A DNA stretch of 64,000 nt from Hydractinia symbiolongicarpus (Eukaryota > Cnidaria > Hydrozoa > Anthoathecata > Hydractiniidae), in the NCBI RefSeq assembly GCF_029227915.1, contig NC_079879.1:33176501-33240500 (forward strand), read 5' to 3'. Below the pieces are notes generated by a model, which did no database searches, was not told the DNA's origin, and saw only the letters and a list, made by a program, of their open reading frames with translations. Made by a program: the position numbers and the translations under genes. How positions within the stretch are numbered: position 1 is the first letter of the stretch; every line of letters begins with the position of its first letter. Shown piece by piece: positions 1 to 32,650 of the stretch.

Positions 1-19777
<19,777 letters not shown>

Positions 19778-21987
19778 ACTTGCCCGTGTAACCAGCCATA
19801 CAGAAAAGTCGTAGCCAGAAGGAAAAACCCACTTGCATGATACACCAGCGTGGCCATTTAAGAAAATCACGTGTTATTACCTGTTCTGATGGTGTGGGGA
19901 ATGATCTTGTTAATTAAAAGTTTTATGCTTGGTTATTTATATCAGGAGATAATTTGTTTAATTAGTTGTGCAGAACAATTGTGGCACAGAACTTTGACTA
20001 CGAGGATTCGCAAAAGCTATTTTATCGATGGAATTTATTTTGTAAAAGGGAAAATACTTTTCTTGAAAAACTACTTGCCGCATGATCTAAAGGTAATAAG
20101 AAAATTCCCCTGGACAATAACTTGGTCTTTGCTTGTGTTTCCTAACCGTCTCGTTCACGATAAATTGATCCAGTGATCGTACAAGTTACGCCGAGAGGAT
20201 CAAATTGCTCGATGTTTTCACAATTTTCCCACCCTTCTTTTATTAAAACTTTCCGCATGTTTCACGAACCGTGAAGTTTTTTTTCTTCAAAATATCACTT
20301 TTGTATACTAGCTGGTTATTCCCAAGCCCTTTTGATAAAGAAAAACAATAACACAGGAGTAGGGAAAAATGAGGTCGCCACTGTGGTGGTGCCATATTTA
20401 TTTTTATATCATATGGATTTTAAAAATTCAAGTGTGTTCGTTGCTTCGTGAAAAAATTCAGGGGAATGATCAGCCAAGAAATCCTAAATATTATGGATAA
20501 ACTTTTTTTAAAAAAAAATAAAAGTGTTCAAAAATAAATAAATAGAATAATTAACATGGATAGATCTCCTAGGATAAACAAACTTTTGCTAATTAATTTT
20601 TAGAAAGGAATACATATGAAAAAAACACTAAATAAAATGAAACAAAAAACGTGTTTTTCCCATTCTTATGTTGTTAGTTCTTGTTGCTTAGGAATAATCC
20701 ATTAGAAGCCAATCGAGCTTTCAACACCTTATTGTTTCTCCTTCTAAAGACTTATTTATTCATTTCGGTGTCAATCCTATATTATTGGACTTCGTAACAT
20801 GTTACTTGTGTTTCTATTGGCAATGTTTTTTTCGTGTTGACTTAACAAAAATGCAGTAAGGATTCAGCTGCCATATTGAAACAAAAGATCGATTTAAAAC
20901 TGGGAAAATAAACTCCAATTTTTTTCGAGCATTTTTTTTTCTTATGTCAATAAAAAAGTTTAAGATTTGACATAAAGACGGGGGGTCATGGATTGAAATT
21001 GTTTGACGTTTATTAGTTGCTAGTGTTATTGTTCACCAAGTTAGTTCCCAGGCTAACGATGCACTGAAGCAGCACGTCCATCAAATCTAGCCTGGTTGGT
21101 TGATTGGAGATACTTTCCTCTCATGAAGCTTTTGAGATGTTTTACCAATGATTAATTTTGACTGCTTAATAAATTTGACAAACGCTTGCCAAAATAATTT
21201 TGAAGGATTTTCACAATTTGTCACAGTCCAGTCACGCCTCTGCATCTATTGTCGTGCAATCCGGGGCGCATAAAAAAATATTAAGAATTATTATTACTGA
21301 GAAACTTTTATATAATTAGAATTGGGATCCTAATGTTACCTTACGGTATTTAAGGATTTGACAAATATAAATGGTGTATAAGTTCAATAATATTTTGGTT
21401 TAATTTCTGTTTTTCAATACGTTACCTTTGTTTAATCACCCGTCTTGGTGTAAGGATTTTCAAGTGGGAAGTTAAATATTACCACCTGAAAAAAGTAGCG
21501 AGGCGTGCTTTCTTATTGATAGAAGCAAGACAGGTGGCTAATTTTATGGTTCGGTGAGCTCTGCTCCTTTGCTCCGATGGTGTGCGCAATAGGATTGAAC
21601 GTAATTTACGCCGGGGGTTGAGCTTTTAAAAAGTTTTTAATTGTACACTTGGGGAATTTTAAAAGTGAAGGAAAAATTTCGGAAAAACTCACTAATTCTA
21701 ATTTTGTAGAAATAATACAATAACAGGTTTTTTCTTTCTTTGGGGATTAAGAAGTTACACTCCTTAAAGCAGCAGTTAATAAACTTAACATTTTTCTTTA
21801 TTTACGTTAACGAACCCCCGGTAACAACAAAGTTAGATGTTCAATTTTTTTCTGTTACCCCGGCTTTTAAAAATACAATACAAATTTATTAATTCGTTGG
21901 ATCCTTAGGATTAACTTGGATAGCTGTATCCTCTGTGGCCGGCAGGGTTATTTTAAGATATATTAAACAGGAAGATGAGAAAAAATT
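19778..21987. other. TFB1M 3' flank and zinc-finger gene 5' flank
   Basis: Intergenic. A 101-codon ORF at 19871-20176 lies in the probable TFB1M 3' UTR and has no domain. The rest is AT-rich with no repeat structure I can name; the promoter and 5' UTR of the zinc-finger gene should lie in the right-hand part, before the ATG at 21988. Confidence 0.55.
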
Positions 21988-24900
21988 ATGGAAGAGTTGG
22001 ATAACCGAGTTAATATCATAAAAGAAAACAGATGCAAAACGATGAAGTACGAAGGCTTGGAATGTGTGGAAGTAGACAGTATAGTCGACACCAGAATTGG
22101 AAAGGTTAGCGATTGTGTTTATATATTTTTATTAAAATTCAGTTGATGTTTATTTTTGCGGAAACAAAAAGAGAGAAAGTTGTGTTAGAAATTCTCAGCT
22201 GTGAGCCTAGCCGTAAGTGTGTACATTTGATCATGGATATAAATAAAGTTAATGTAGCTAGATATAAACTATGTATGGGTATTAAATTATAAATGTATAT
22301 GAAAATATTGCAAGTGGGTCTTTCGAAGATTAAGATCTTGTTGCGTATCTAAACGCGAAAGTAAAAGTACGAATTAAAAAGTTTAACTTTTGAAAAGATT
22401 TTCTACTTTCAACTTTTATTAAAATAATTAAACGGTCATTATATATTTTTTTCGTCAGTAAAAGCAATTATGTATTCTTAAATAATGCCATTGTGTTCGT
22501 GAAAAGGGAAGTGATTAAAACTCAGGGAATATATAAAACAGTTTCATTTTTAGCTATAAAATGTTTGGACAAAAGTGTCCGATGTTTTTTTTACTACCTG
22601 GGACACGAAGATTACTTCAGATTTGTGATATGAAGAAGCATTGTACAAATTTCGCTAATGTTACAAATTTTTGACAGTAAATATATTCGTATAATATTTT
22701 CTTAGTATTCTATTTGGAAAATTGCATTAAAAAAAACATTTTGTAATGTTCTTTAATATCTAATTACGTTCTAAATTTTGAAGTCTGTGAACTGGTATTA
22801 TATTGTTCAGCCCTGATTATTATAACGTGGCGCCTGCTTAATAATAATTACGCATCTTTGTGCACGAAGTGATGGGTTATGTCATTTTTATTTTATTGTA
22901 CTTAACGTTTCTTGGTAGCAAAAAAACGCACCCATTGTACGATTTTGAGGCTGAGATTTTGCTTACAATACGCGGCGTAACAATAGAATATGATCAGCCT
23001 GATAAAGGATTTGAAGTTTAGAATTACTAGCTAAAAACAATTATTTTCGATCAACTTTTTCTCTGTTTATATTAGATATACATATATGTTTTTACAAAAA
23101 GATAACTTGGACACAATCTATTTCACCAATCCTATGAAATCTTCATCACCATCTATAAATTTCACCCTCTAATTTCCTCTTTTTTAAAAGAAAAAAACGA
23201 AAAAAAATTAGAACTGAAAATGTGTTGAAAAAACAAGCACATTCTACCTAGTAAATATATAAGCATAGATTTATGTTTTTATTCTTTCTGTTGAGCATTG
23301 TACAGGCTGCTACAAGTTTAATAAGAGTAACTTTATAAGAACAACTTTATAAGAACAACTGAAAATAGCTGACAGAACAACTGTTGCATTTTTTTCAATT
23401 TTAAATTTTAGTTTGAAAATTTTTGTAACGTAGTAAAATAATGCTCAGGATATGAGAACAAAAAAACACCTCAGGTTAAAGTGAAATTTCTGTGTTTTTT
23501 TTGTATATATAAAGTATATGTCAAGTGATTAGGATGCTACTGCTAATAACGAATCTGTTAACTTATTCTTCATTTTGGTGTCTTGGCATTTGACATTGCA
23601 TCATACTTGATACGTGTGGTCAGTGTTCTTTTTTCTCTAATTACAAAATTTCTCCTCTAAAACTTCTGAAGTTTGCCTTGGCAGCACTTCAAGTGAGTTT
23701 GCATAAGGGAATCGGATATCCCTTAACTTGACATAATGAGGGACACTTTGTTGTGATATGTTTTTTCAAGTCTCCATTGGAATTCTAAACTTTCAAAAGT
23801 GGAATGTAGTGTACGTAATTTGTTGGTTTTCTTCAAGAATGATTCAGAAGGAAAGGATTGTTGCTATAGCGACTATATATCTTCTTTCAACAATTTCAAT
23901 TTTTTCAGCAATCTATCTTTTTTTATTTTTCATATTTTTTAATTGACTCCCATTTTAATCATAAACAAAAAAAGTTTTTACTTAACTTTCTGCAAAATTT
24001 CATTAATATAATGTTAAAAAAATAAGGGTTCCATCTCTCGCCAGTAGAAAGATAATTTGTGGTGGTGTTAAAAGTCTTTTTTATGCCAAAAATAAACATA
24101 GGTGACTCTTAACATATTCTTAATTTTTTTTAGAGTGCAATTAGAGTAGAATTTTAATTTCAAGTATAAAAAAAATTAAATATATTCGTCTATCTGTTAC
24201 TCTTTACTTGTTTTTGTTATTTATCTCCTTCTATCCTTTCTCCATATTAGTGATATGTTAAAAACATTTTTTTGATTAGTTCTTAAATTTGTTTTTAACT
24301 CCGTTAATCCAAATATTAGACGATATTTATAGGACGACTTTTTCTGTTTATTTATTTCTAATTTTGTTTATCTTTCATAGATCTGTCTTTGTTGAAATTA
24401 CTCATATTGCGTAGTTATGAGTCGGGATTATCCGAAGTATCAATGAGCTTTTTTTGGTGGTGTTGATAAATAACATTCCTTCGTTACATTTTTAACACTT
24501 GTTTATTACTTCATATATTTCCAATAGGATTGCATAAATTTGAATCCGAAATCAAATATATTATCCGTCTGACGGCCATTTTATTTTATTTTACTCAATT
24601 CTTTTTCTAAAATTTTAATTTTGATTTATATATACAAAACATTGTAGACACATTATACATATCCTCTTAATGCGTTTATCTTTGTATTAATACGTATTTT
24701 TCGTACTAATTATAAACACAATGTATTTCTTTCGAATTTTCTTTTTTTTACATACAGATGTTATTTTAATCAAACTATATATAATTATAACCTATATTTT
24801 TTATCTTTTTATAGGATCAAAAAAGATATTATTTTGTCTGTTTTAAAAGCTGGATAGCTGAAGAAAAATTACTTGACTATGAAGATTTAATAAAACAGTT

Positions 24901-27900
24901 TTGGAAACAGAAACATGGGCAGGAGGTATATGCAATTAGTTTAAAATTCTCTCATTAACTTTACTGAGTGGGGTGGGGCAACAAAATGCGTTCCCCATAT
25001 TATGTTCTAAGAATTAGCACTAGCTATGACATAAGAACTTGAAGTGTCTCTAATAAGCATCTTTTGACATCACAATTGTTATTTGCGCAATCAGCCAAAA
25101 ACTGTTAAAAATGACTGTCCTAAAAATATGAGTACGCAAAAAAGCTTAGGGAAAAATATTTTGTTTCAGGCAGATAGAAATAATTAAATGAGATAAATGA
25201 TGAATGTTTGTGATTGGGAAACTTTATTAAAGGAATTATTAAGAAACCCCCGATATAGTGAACCAAATTCCCCATGGAGTTAGCGTTAAGAAACTCTCTA
25301 TATAACAACCCCCCCCCAACCACCCCCCCCCCCCCCCCCCCCCATTATCCTCCAATAACGAACCATATTTCGTACCCCGAGCTCAAAAAACCTTGGTAAC
25401 GAACTCAAAGTACAGAAAATAGAAAACACATTAGGATCCAGAAAAATTCTCCTATCATGATGATACCTTAAGTAGATAAATTTTGGCGAGGATTAAATTT
25501 GACGAATTTCGGCGAAATTCGTCAAATTAAATACCCGCTAAAATTTTGATAACTGACTATTCGCCAAATTAAATAGTTGCCAAATTTAACATAATTTACC
25601 GTTCGCCAAATTTAAAAAAAATACAATTTTTTTTTAATTAAGAAAAGAAAAATGTTTTTTTTCCCGAAAAAGCGAATTTTTTTTTTATATTCACAATAAG
25701 TTTTATGAATAAAATTCATTTCTTTGTGTCATTCGCCAAAATAAATTCCCGCTAAAATAAACACTTTTTTGTATTTGCCAAATTAAATCCTCCCCTAATT
25801 TTATAAAATTTATCCTTCGCGAAATTAAATCCCCGCCAAATATTCGATTTTGGTCATTCGCCAAATTAAATACTCGCCAAAATTTATCCACTAAGGTAAT
25901 AGACAATTTTATCCTGGATAAGCATCTTCTACATTAGTTACATGGCTTTGAATGTAGCTAATCTAGAAACTTCTGCGCAAACAAAACAACTAATGCTTGT
26001 AAAGACATTACATATGCATCATGTAAACAAATTCTCGAACGTCTTCTGCTAATTTGAATTCTGGTTTTGGACAGAATCCTAGCTGAGAATACGAATTTAA
26101 AGCACACTGAATTTTATTATATCGATTATATTATAGTTATATCGAGAGTCCACTGTACCTTGAGGGATTTAATTTTCACGAGAAGTAATTTTCAATATTT
26201 CCTGGTTCTTTCAGTATTTGAGGAAAGTGATAATTTCGCTTTGGGATTCTTTATAACTTTAATTCTCCTATCTCTGTTGCAGGATGGACAAAAATTCGAG
26301 TATATGAGCGATGAAGAATCGCACTCAGATAAGGAAAATAAGTACAAGACACCGGATGATTGTACCTCAAATAGAACACCAACGTTTGTGTCGAAGGAAT
26401 TTTCCAGGGAAAATAATGTTGACCAGTTGCAAAATGAGAATGACTGTGCGATTAGTGATTTGCAAGTTGATGTTTTGCAGACAGATCATGACGATGTCAG
26501 TTTGTATTCTGATAAATTGTCACCCGCTCAAGAAATATTTGCAAATAAAAGTTACAACAAACTGCCAGAAAACGAAGTTCCTGTTCAGGAAACCCAAGGA
26601 TCAGACGAAGATGGTGATCTTTCTGATAACACAAATGATGATTCCTCAATGCAACTTAACAATTCAACCGAGTACTCTGATGCGATCACAGCTAATGATG
26701 AAAAGTCAAATAAAGATCTTCTCAGTTATAATAACGAGCAGAAAGACGACTTTCGACCATCTTCTAGTACCAGTGATCATCATCCAATTAAGAAAAGAAA
26801 GACGTTGGATGATATTGTCAGAAAAATATCAGGTACAAATGATCAACCCGCCGAAAAAAGAAGCTGTATTGATGACGTGTTCTCTAATCGTTTGCAAACC
26901 TTAGACGAAACTTTGCTAACCAATGAAGTAAAAGCTGAGGAGAAAGAGCAAGAAGACCTGCAAAAAGAAATGCATGGTGCTGATACATACTTCGAAATAC
27001 CATCAGGTAACAGGCTTTCTAACTTCCACCATGGCGTTAGTTTTAAAATTTGTTTAAGTAATTATATACCTCACTTCTTCCTGTATTAGAAAGTAACTTT
27101 ATCACTAATATTTTTCCAAATGTTCTTCATTTCTATGTGGTACAATAACGTGTTTATACAAGGTTTTTTTTAAAAACAAGCGTGCAGTTTTTACATTCCA
27201 CATTTTGTGAAATAACTTTTCCTTCTTTTACTATAACTATTCTAAATATTTTTATTTCGTGAGTTTATCATATTCATCATATTTTTTATACTTAATCCCC
27301 AGGTGACAAGTTATCTCCAAATACCAACGGAAATGGAAAAAACGTTTATTGGTCTGGCGGAAAAGCATTTAAAAAGTCGAGTCGTGCGTACAAATGCCCC
27401 TGCTGTGATGCCCAGTGTCCTTCAGAAGAAATGCTTTTTGAACATACACAAACACACACGACCTTTCCTTGCCAATTCTGTAACGAAGTGCTTCAATCAC
27501 TGGCCGAATACGCTGAACACCAAAAATTGCATAATAACAAATACACTTGCAGGATTTGCAATGATGAGTTCAGAACCATTGCTGGTTTTGAAATGCACAG
27601 AATTAGTGTGCATAAACCAAGACTGAAATATGAAAAATGTCGAATGTGCTCCATGCTTTATTCAGATCCTGTCCAGCTGCGTCGTCACGAGAAGTTGCAT
27701 CTTCCTCCCCACCTTAGATCCTCTGATGAAAATGAGCGCCCACCACCTCCACCTTTGTATAGGCGAGAAAACGGTGGCCCTCCTCCTTTGATACAAGATG
27801 ATATTCGAGAATTTCCACAGTATCAAAGCAGAAGTGACTCTAATTACGCATGGAATAGTTATCATGATAAACCACGTAACGAGACTCTCCATGAGAGAAA

Positions 27901-29401
27901 TGGGCGCCACGAAGTAGAGGATTCCCAGCGAGTAACAAGCCACGAAAATGAAGGATCTGCTATCCGTAATCCTATTCGAAATCTGCTTGGTAAAATCCAT
28001 CATTCCCAACAATCATTCGAATTTGACAGACACCCACATTCATCTTTTCGTCCTTTTTCCAAACACCGACGCGATGGTGAAGATGAAAACAAAAGTTACC
28101 ATGACGGTACTCAAGGACTACCTTATCCAGTGCGTGTTCCCAACCACCTGCCTGTTCGTGTAAAAGATGAAAATACTCATAATGAAGAAAGAGATAGCCA
28201 GCATTTCCGAGAGCTTGTTTATCGTTGTGCATTATGCAACAAATCTTTTGGAAAGAAAGAAACATTTGACATTCATTGGAGATCTGCGCATGCTGACACC
28301 CCCGTCTTCGCTTGTGACATATGCAAGGAAACGTTTTATAGCAAAGAAGTATTCGAGTCTCATATGAACTCCCACGTCAACCAAGACTTCGTTTGTGGAG
28401 TCTGTAAAAGAGTGTTTGACCAGAGGTCCAGTTACGAAACTCACATGCGCTTACATTCGATGGAACGCCAATTCCAATGTCAAGTCTGTGCTCGGTCATT
28501 TTCTTTACGAGAGAATCTGGAACGCCACATGTCATTACACGCAGAAGTACCAACGTGGCGTTGCAATTTTTGTCCGGAGACATTTCGACGTCCCGGTTTA
28601 TTAGAGAGCCATGTTGCACAACATCATGCCCGGCAAATGGAAGATCTGCGAAGACAAAACGAAAACATCACCAATTCTAAAAACCAGCATTCTAATGGGA
28701 GCCCAGGAAGTCCTATTTATCACAAGTATCCTACGAAGCTTCCATCTGATGCAAACATCCAAAATATTTCGCAAGATCAGTTTTACCCTAATCGACACCA
28801 TTATATTGATGACTCGAAAATATTCATTTATGATCCTAAAATGGCCAATTCGGTTGATGGTCCCCGTAATATACCATTGCCACTTTCTTCTAGTGATTCA
28901 AACTTGTTTCTCAAAGAAAAAATGGAAGAATCGAAGCAATCCTTAATAAAGTTGGCGCCTGCTGTTTCACAGCCTCATTATAGCTCTGTGAAGAAAGTTT
29001 CGCCGCCACCGGCTGCACACCACAATATGAAATGTGAACAATGTGGGGAGGAATTCACATCTTCGTCGTTGTTTGAAATACACCTGCGATCGCACGTTCA
29101 AGAAGTATTCAATTGTCCAAAATGTCCAAGAACTTTTACGAAAAGAAGTGTATACGATACGCACGTTCAATCTCATGATACGAGTAAATCGCATAACTGC
29201 CCGTATTGTCAGCGTTCGTTCTCTATGAAAGGTAATTTGCGAAGACATATTCGAATCCACACCAACGAAGCACCTTACGAATGTCCAATTTGTTTCCAAC
29301 GGTTCCGTCGTTCTGACGGTTTGAAAGGACATATTAAAAGGCACGAAACAATGGGAGAGAGTGCCCCAACAGATATGGTACCCTCCCAAGCGTCTGCTTA
29401 G
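21988..29401 (+). CDS. Chromodomain-like plus C2H2 zinc-finger protein (13 fingers, complete)
   Basis: Four exons: 21988-22104, 24815-24925, 26283-27006, 27303-29401; 1016 aa, intron phases 0, 0, 1, GT-AG. Residues 20-75 (ECVEVDSIVDTRIGK, KRYYFVCFKSW, LLDYEDLIKQF) resemble a chromodomain: VE-x-I-x-D-x-R, then Y-x-V-x-x-K, then the final helix. Residues 77-317 are acidic and Ser/Asn-rich with a basic patch, KKRKTLDDIVRK, a likely nuclear signal. Thirteen C2H2 fingers follow in clusters of four (about 349-451), five (about 624-768) and four (about 893-1000); linkers are irregular rather than TGEKP. Inferred role: nuclear DNA-binding regulator, possibly chromatin-linked. I cannot assign an orthologue. 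ATTAAA at 29500-29505 may serve polyadenylation. The ATG opens the first supported exon. Confidence 0.9.
22105..24814. other. First intron of the zinc-finger gene
   Basis: 2.7 kb of very AT-rich DNA. I see no domain-bearing ORF, RNA gene or clear repeat array. A short motif AACACCTCAGG..GAAATTTC at about 23465 recurs in diverged form at about 62474, hinting at a dispersed repeat. Confidence 0.55.
25240..25400. repeat. Diverged pogo-like end words and long C tracts
   Basis: CCCCCGATATAGTGAACC (25246 region) and CTCTCTATATAACAACC (25292 region) resemble the terminal words of pogo/Tigger elements. They are followed by C runs of 9 (25309-25317) and 21 (25323-25343). A matching opposite end, ATATCGAGAGTCCACTGTA, lies at about 26137-26155, just upstream of exon 3. 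These may be the ends of one old insertion, but the span also contains the 25464-25898 MITE. Confidence 0.45.
25464..25898. mobile_element. 435-bp TA-flanked MITE of the CGCCAAA family
   Basis: Terminal inverted repeats: TACCTTAAGTAGATAAATTT at 25464 onward, with TTGGCGAGGA next, and AAATTTATCCACTAAGGTA ending at 25898. The interior repeats (T)CGCCAAATTAAAT at least six times in one main orientation. It lies in the second intron of the zinc-finger gene. It has no coding capacity. Confidence 0.7.
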
Positions 29402-29582
29402 AAAGACAATTTGAAAAAAGAAATGTAATAGATGTATATGTTGTAAAAATATTGCGATTCTGTGTTCTTTATTGAATTCTAAGAGGAAAAAAGTTATTTA
29501 TTAAAAAAATGTATTTATATATAGCTGTATCATTTTGTTTAAACAATTTTATATATTGTTAATATGCATATTCTATATAAAC

Positions 29583-29823
29583 AGTACTAATTTTCGCGAT
29601 TTTTGCGGATTTTTACCCGCGAAATATTCTTCACGATACTATTTGCGATAATTAATAACCGCAAAAAAAGCAACAAGAAATACCATTAATTCATAAAAAT
29701 TTTATGTCAGAGTAATAAAAAAGCAGGATCTAAAAGTGTATACTTTTGTAAATGTTTTGTGGAGAAAATACTTTTCGTAACATTTTAGCGCGATAATATT
29801 TACCCGCGTAAAAACATTAGTAC
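29583..29823. mobile_element. Short inverted-repeat element with CGCGAAA words
   Basis: Left end AGTACTAATTTTCGCG and right end CGCGTAAAAACATTAGTACC are inverted relatives. Interior carries CCCGCGAAATA, TTTGCGATAATTAATAACCG and similar words. Sits within or just after the zinc-finger 3' UTR. Confidence 0.5.
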
Positions 29824-30154
29824 CATAAGGGATTTATGTTTTGAAAAATTTGGTTTTTAATGCGTTTATGTTTTAGTATCTTGTCTGTAGGTGTGATACC
29901 CGTTGGTTTAAAAAATTTAGCCTTTAAAAAGACTGTTTTATGATTTTGCTTGAGCGAATCTGATTTATTTATAATTTGTTTTGTCTAAACGGACTTTATC
30001 CGGAGTCTCAGAATCGGGAAATATAAGGTATAGGGCATCCAGGACTATTGTTTTCGGGTGGTAAGGTGGTAACACTCGAAGATATTTTTAAATTTGAGAG
30101 GTTGAATATTATCTGTAACTTCCTTTACGCAAGTTATTGTACCAAAAAAAATTG

Positions 30155-30612
30155 AATATCTTATCGGTAAAAAAACGTCGGCGAAAAGTGACCAAAATTT
30201 TTGGCTAAGTGAATATTTTTTTGCTGACTAAATTTTTGCCGCCTTTTTTATTAGCGACCAAACTTTTTTGTCGACATTTTTTTTGTCGACCAAACTTTTT
30301 TTCCGACCACCTTAATTCCGTTTTTTCTTTCTTGTTGCCAATTTTTATCAGTTTATGCAATTATTCTTTGTTAGTGACTAAATTCAAAATCTTACTCGGC
30401 AAAAAGTGACTAAATTCAAAATCTTACTCGGCAAAAAGTGACTAAATTCAAAATCTTACTTGGCAAAAAGGGACTAAATTTAAAAATTTAGTCGGCAAAA
30501 AGTGACTAAATTCAAAAATTTACTCGGCAAAAAGTAACTAAATTTTGTCCAAGTGAGTAATGTTTTTGCCGACTTTTTATTTTTGCCGACTAATTTTTTT
30601 GCCGATTAGGTA
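30155..30612. mobile_element. TCGGCAAAAA-type MITE with an internal tandem array
   Basis: Left words CTTATCGGTAAAAAAACG and right words TTTTTTTGCCGATTAGG form diverged inverted ends. The interior alternates GTCGACCAAAC/TTTTTGCCGAC words. Relatives of the family lie at 39660-39750 and 39930-40275. Confidence 0.6.
30373..30545. repeat. 32-bp tandem repeat, about five copies
   Basis: Unit contains CTCGGCAAAAAGTGACTAAA followed by TTCAAAATCTTA. The first copies are nearly identical and the last two drift (GTCGGC, AAATTTA). It lies inside the MITE at 30155-30612. Confidence 0.8.
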
Positions 30613-32650
30613 TGCTTCAACTTTCCTTCAATACATGTGCGGCAAGTGTCCCAAAAAATATGTCCAGTATAGTTGTAAACGAAGCGTGTCGATTCTTTTT
30701 TACGATAGATATTATTGGACAAATTTATATATTATCTTTTGTTTGGATGTTTTTTGAGAAATAAAAATTCTATATTTAATACATCTTGTCCTGATATATG
30801 TAGCCTCATTACCAATTATATATTTAATTTTTGAACTACACAATTGTTTTGTAACAATTACTTGAATTCTAACCAGGCTGGTCATTATTTTTATTTCTCT
30901 GTCACTAAACAATACACTTATTGTTTCTAACCTGAAATCCCAACCTGATATCCTCCTACAGTAACTTGTATTACGCTGAACGTTTATTGTCAGTGGACGC
31001 TTGTGCTCTTCACCGTCATGCTTTTCTCACATCCTACATTGTCATCTAATACTACAAATCTAGCGTAGCTTGATCAACGTCACTGTACCAACTTGGAAAA
31101 CATTGAATGGGTCATTATCGAGCTCTGGCAAAATTAAGTTGTGGCTTAAATTATACAAAAATAACACCTGTTTTCGTTTGCCATATTTTTTCAAATAAGC
31201 GCACAGTTTGATTTGGTCATTTGACGCTATTTCAAACTTTTCTTATCAACGGTGGACGCTTCTCTATAATAATACGGATATTTTGTCTGTCTGTGACTTT
31301 TGCAAAGTGAATTATATCTTATATAATAATTCCTTCGCGTGAGTAAAACTGTGAGTCCACGACACGGAAATCACGGGTCCCTTTCTTATGACGTGGCCTT
31401 TACGCTAAAATTTACCAAGTTAAAAAAAAACGCAAAGCAGGGGGTTACTATTTAAACTTTTAATTCTCTTTTCCTATTACTTTAAAAAATACTTTAAAAA
31501 ACTTTATTAAAACTAATTTTTAATTTATTTTTAAATGTTTTTATATGTTTTTTTTGTTTTAAAAGCCCCGTGGTTGTTATAGATAAAATAATATAATTTT
31601 ACCCCCGGTTTACAATGTGCGCGCCGTATCTAACGGAAACAAGTTGTTTCTCAACTGAAAAAGGAAACCGAAGCGAAGAACGTTGTCTCTTTTTTAAAGT
31701 AATTGTTTCAAACAATGTTTACTCATAATAAGGTTAACTTAAACCTGATTTTTGTGTTCTGGGACCGAGGTTACTTCCTTTTATAAAAAATCTATCGAAT
31801 TTGAATATGAATGTAATTCGAATCTAAAATGTAAAAGAAGAAACTGTTGTTGTCGAACGAAGTTGGTGTTGTTAGTTAGAAATACTTTTTTTAAAAAAAT
31901 AAAAAATGTACGATGATATAACAAAGAGAATATTACTACAAAGAGAATTGATTGAAAATGTATCAAGTATCTAGAGAACGCTAGCAAGCTACCTACTGAG
32001 AAAGCGGAAGAAAAAGCAGGTGTGTTGTTTAAATTATTTAGTAGAGAAATGAAGTTGGGTGTATAACGATATTTTAGCCGGTTCTTTCAGAGCTAAATTT
32101 TTCCTTAAATATTAAGTTTGTTATTGTGTCTTGAGTCGGAAACTATTTTCTTTAAGCCCTTATTTTGCAAGATATACTCTGAAAAATGGGTGAGAAGTTT
32201 AGAATATCCTAAAAATATGTCTAAGCTTAAAGGTTCCCTCCGACGTTTTAATGATGCTACCTAATAATGTCCTATTCATATAAGTATTAAAGAAAATAAC
32301 ATTCGTTTTTTACAGAAAAGTTTAGTACAGCAAATAATTGTAAATAAACTTTCAAATTTTGAGCTACCTCACTTCATGTGGCTTTATCATGCTCACGCTT
32401 CTTCTCGAACTTTGAAATTCATAATGGCTGCATAATTGACGTCACAAGGACCAAAGAATTATAGGATACCTCACGGTGATATATTCTACTGACTAATTCA
32501 TGTTTAGAATGCCTTGTTGATATGTTTCGAAGTATTAAGTATTTATGAGATATAGAAGATTCATTAGCGCTAGAAAAAAAATTTTTTGTTTGCTTAATGC
32601 AGAATTATTTGTTTTCCTTTTAAAAGCAACACGTTTGTTAAGTACTGTAA

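Larger units (their letters stand above)
29402..32650. other. Intergenic region downstream of the zinc-finger gene
   Basis: Contains the zinc-finger 3' UTR, a CGCGAAA-type inverted element (29583-29823) and the TCGGCAAAAA element with its tandem array (30155-30612). From 30.7 to 32.65 kb I see no gene or repeat I can name; a short ORF with ATG near 31907 could be an upstream exon of the next gene but nothing proves it. Confidence 0.5.

Noticed and set aside
19871-20176. 101-codon ORF after TFB1M
   Set aside because: Hydrophobic, no domain, and located where the TFB1M 3' UTR should be.
26067-26282. Open frame running upstream of zinc-finger exon 3
   Set aside because: It contains a pogo-like end (ATATCGAGAGTCCACTGTA) and a pyrimidine-rich acceptor at 26281-26282; exon 2 joins exon 3 in phase at 26283, so the upstream part is intron.
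27662-29389. Many ORFs over the large zinc-finger exon in other frames
   Set aside because: Shadows of the long coding exon; no independent domain.
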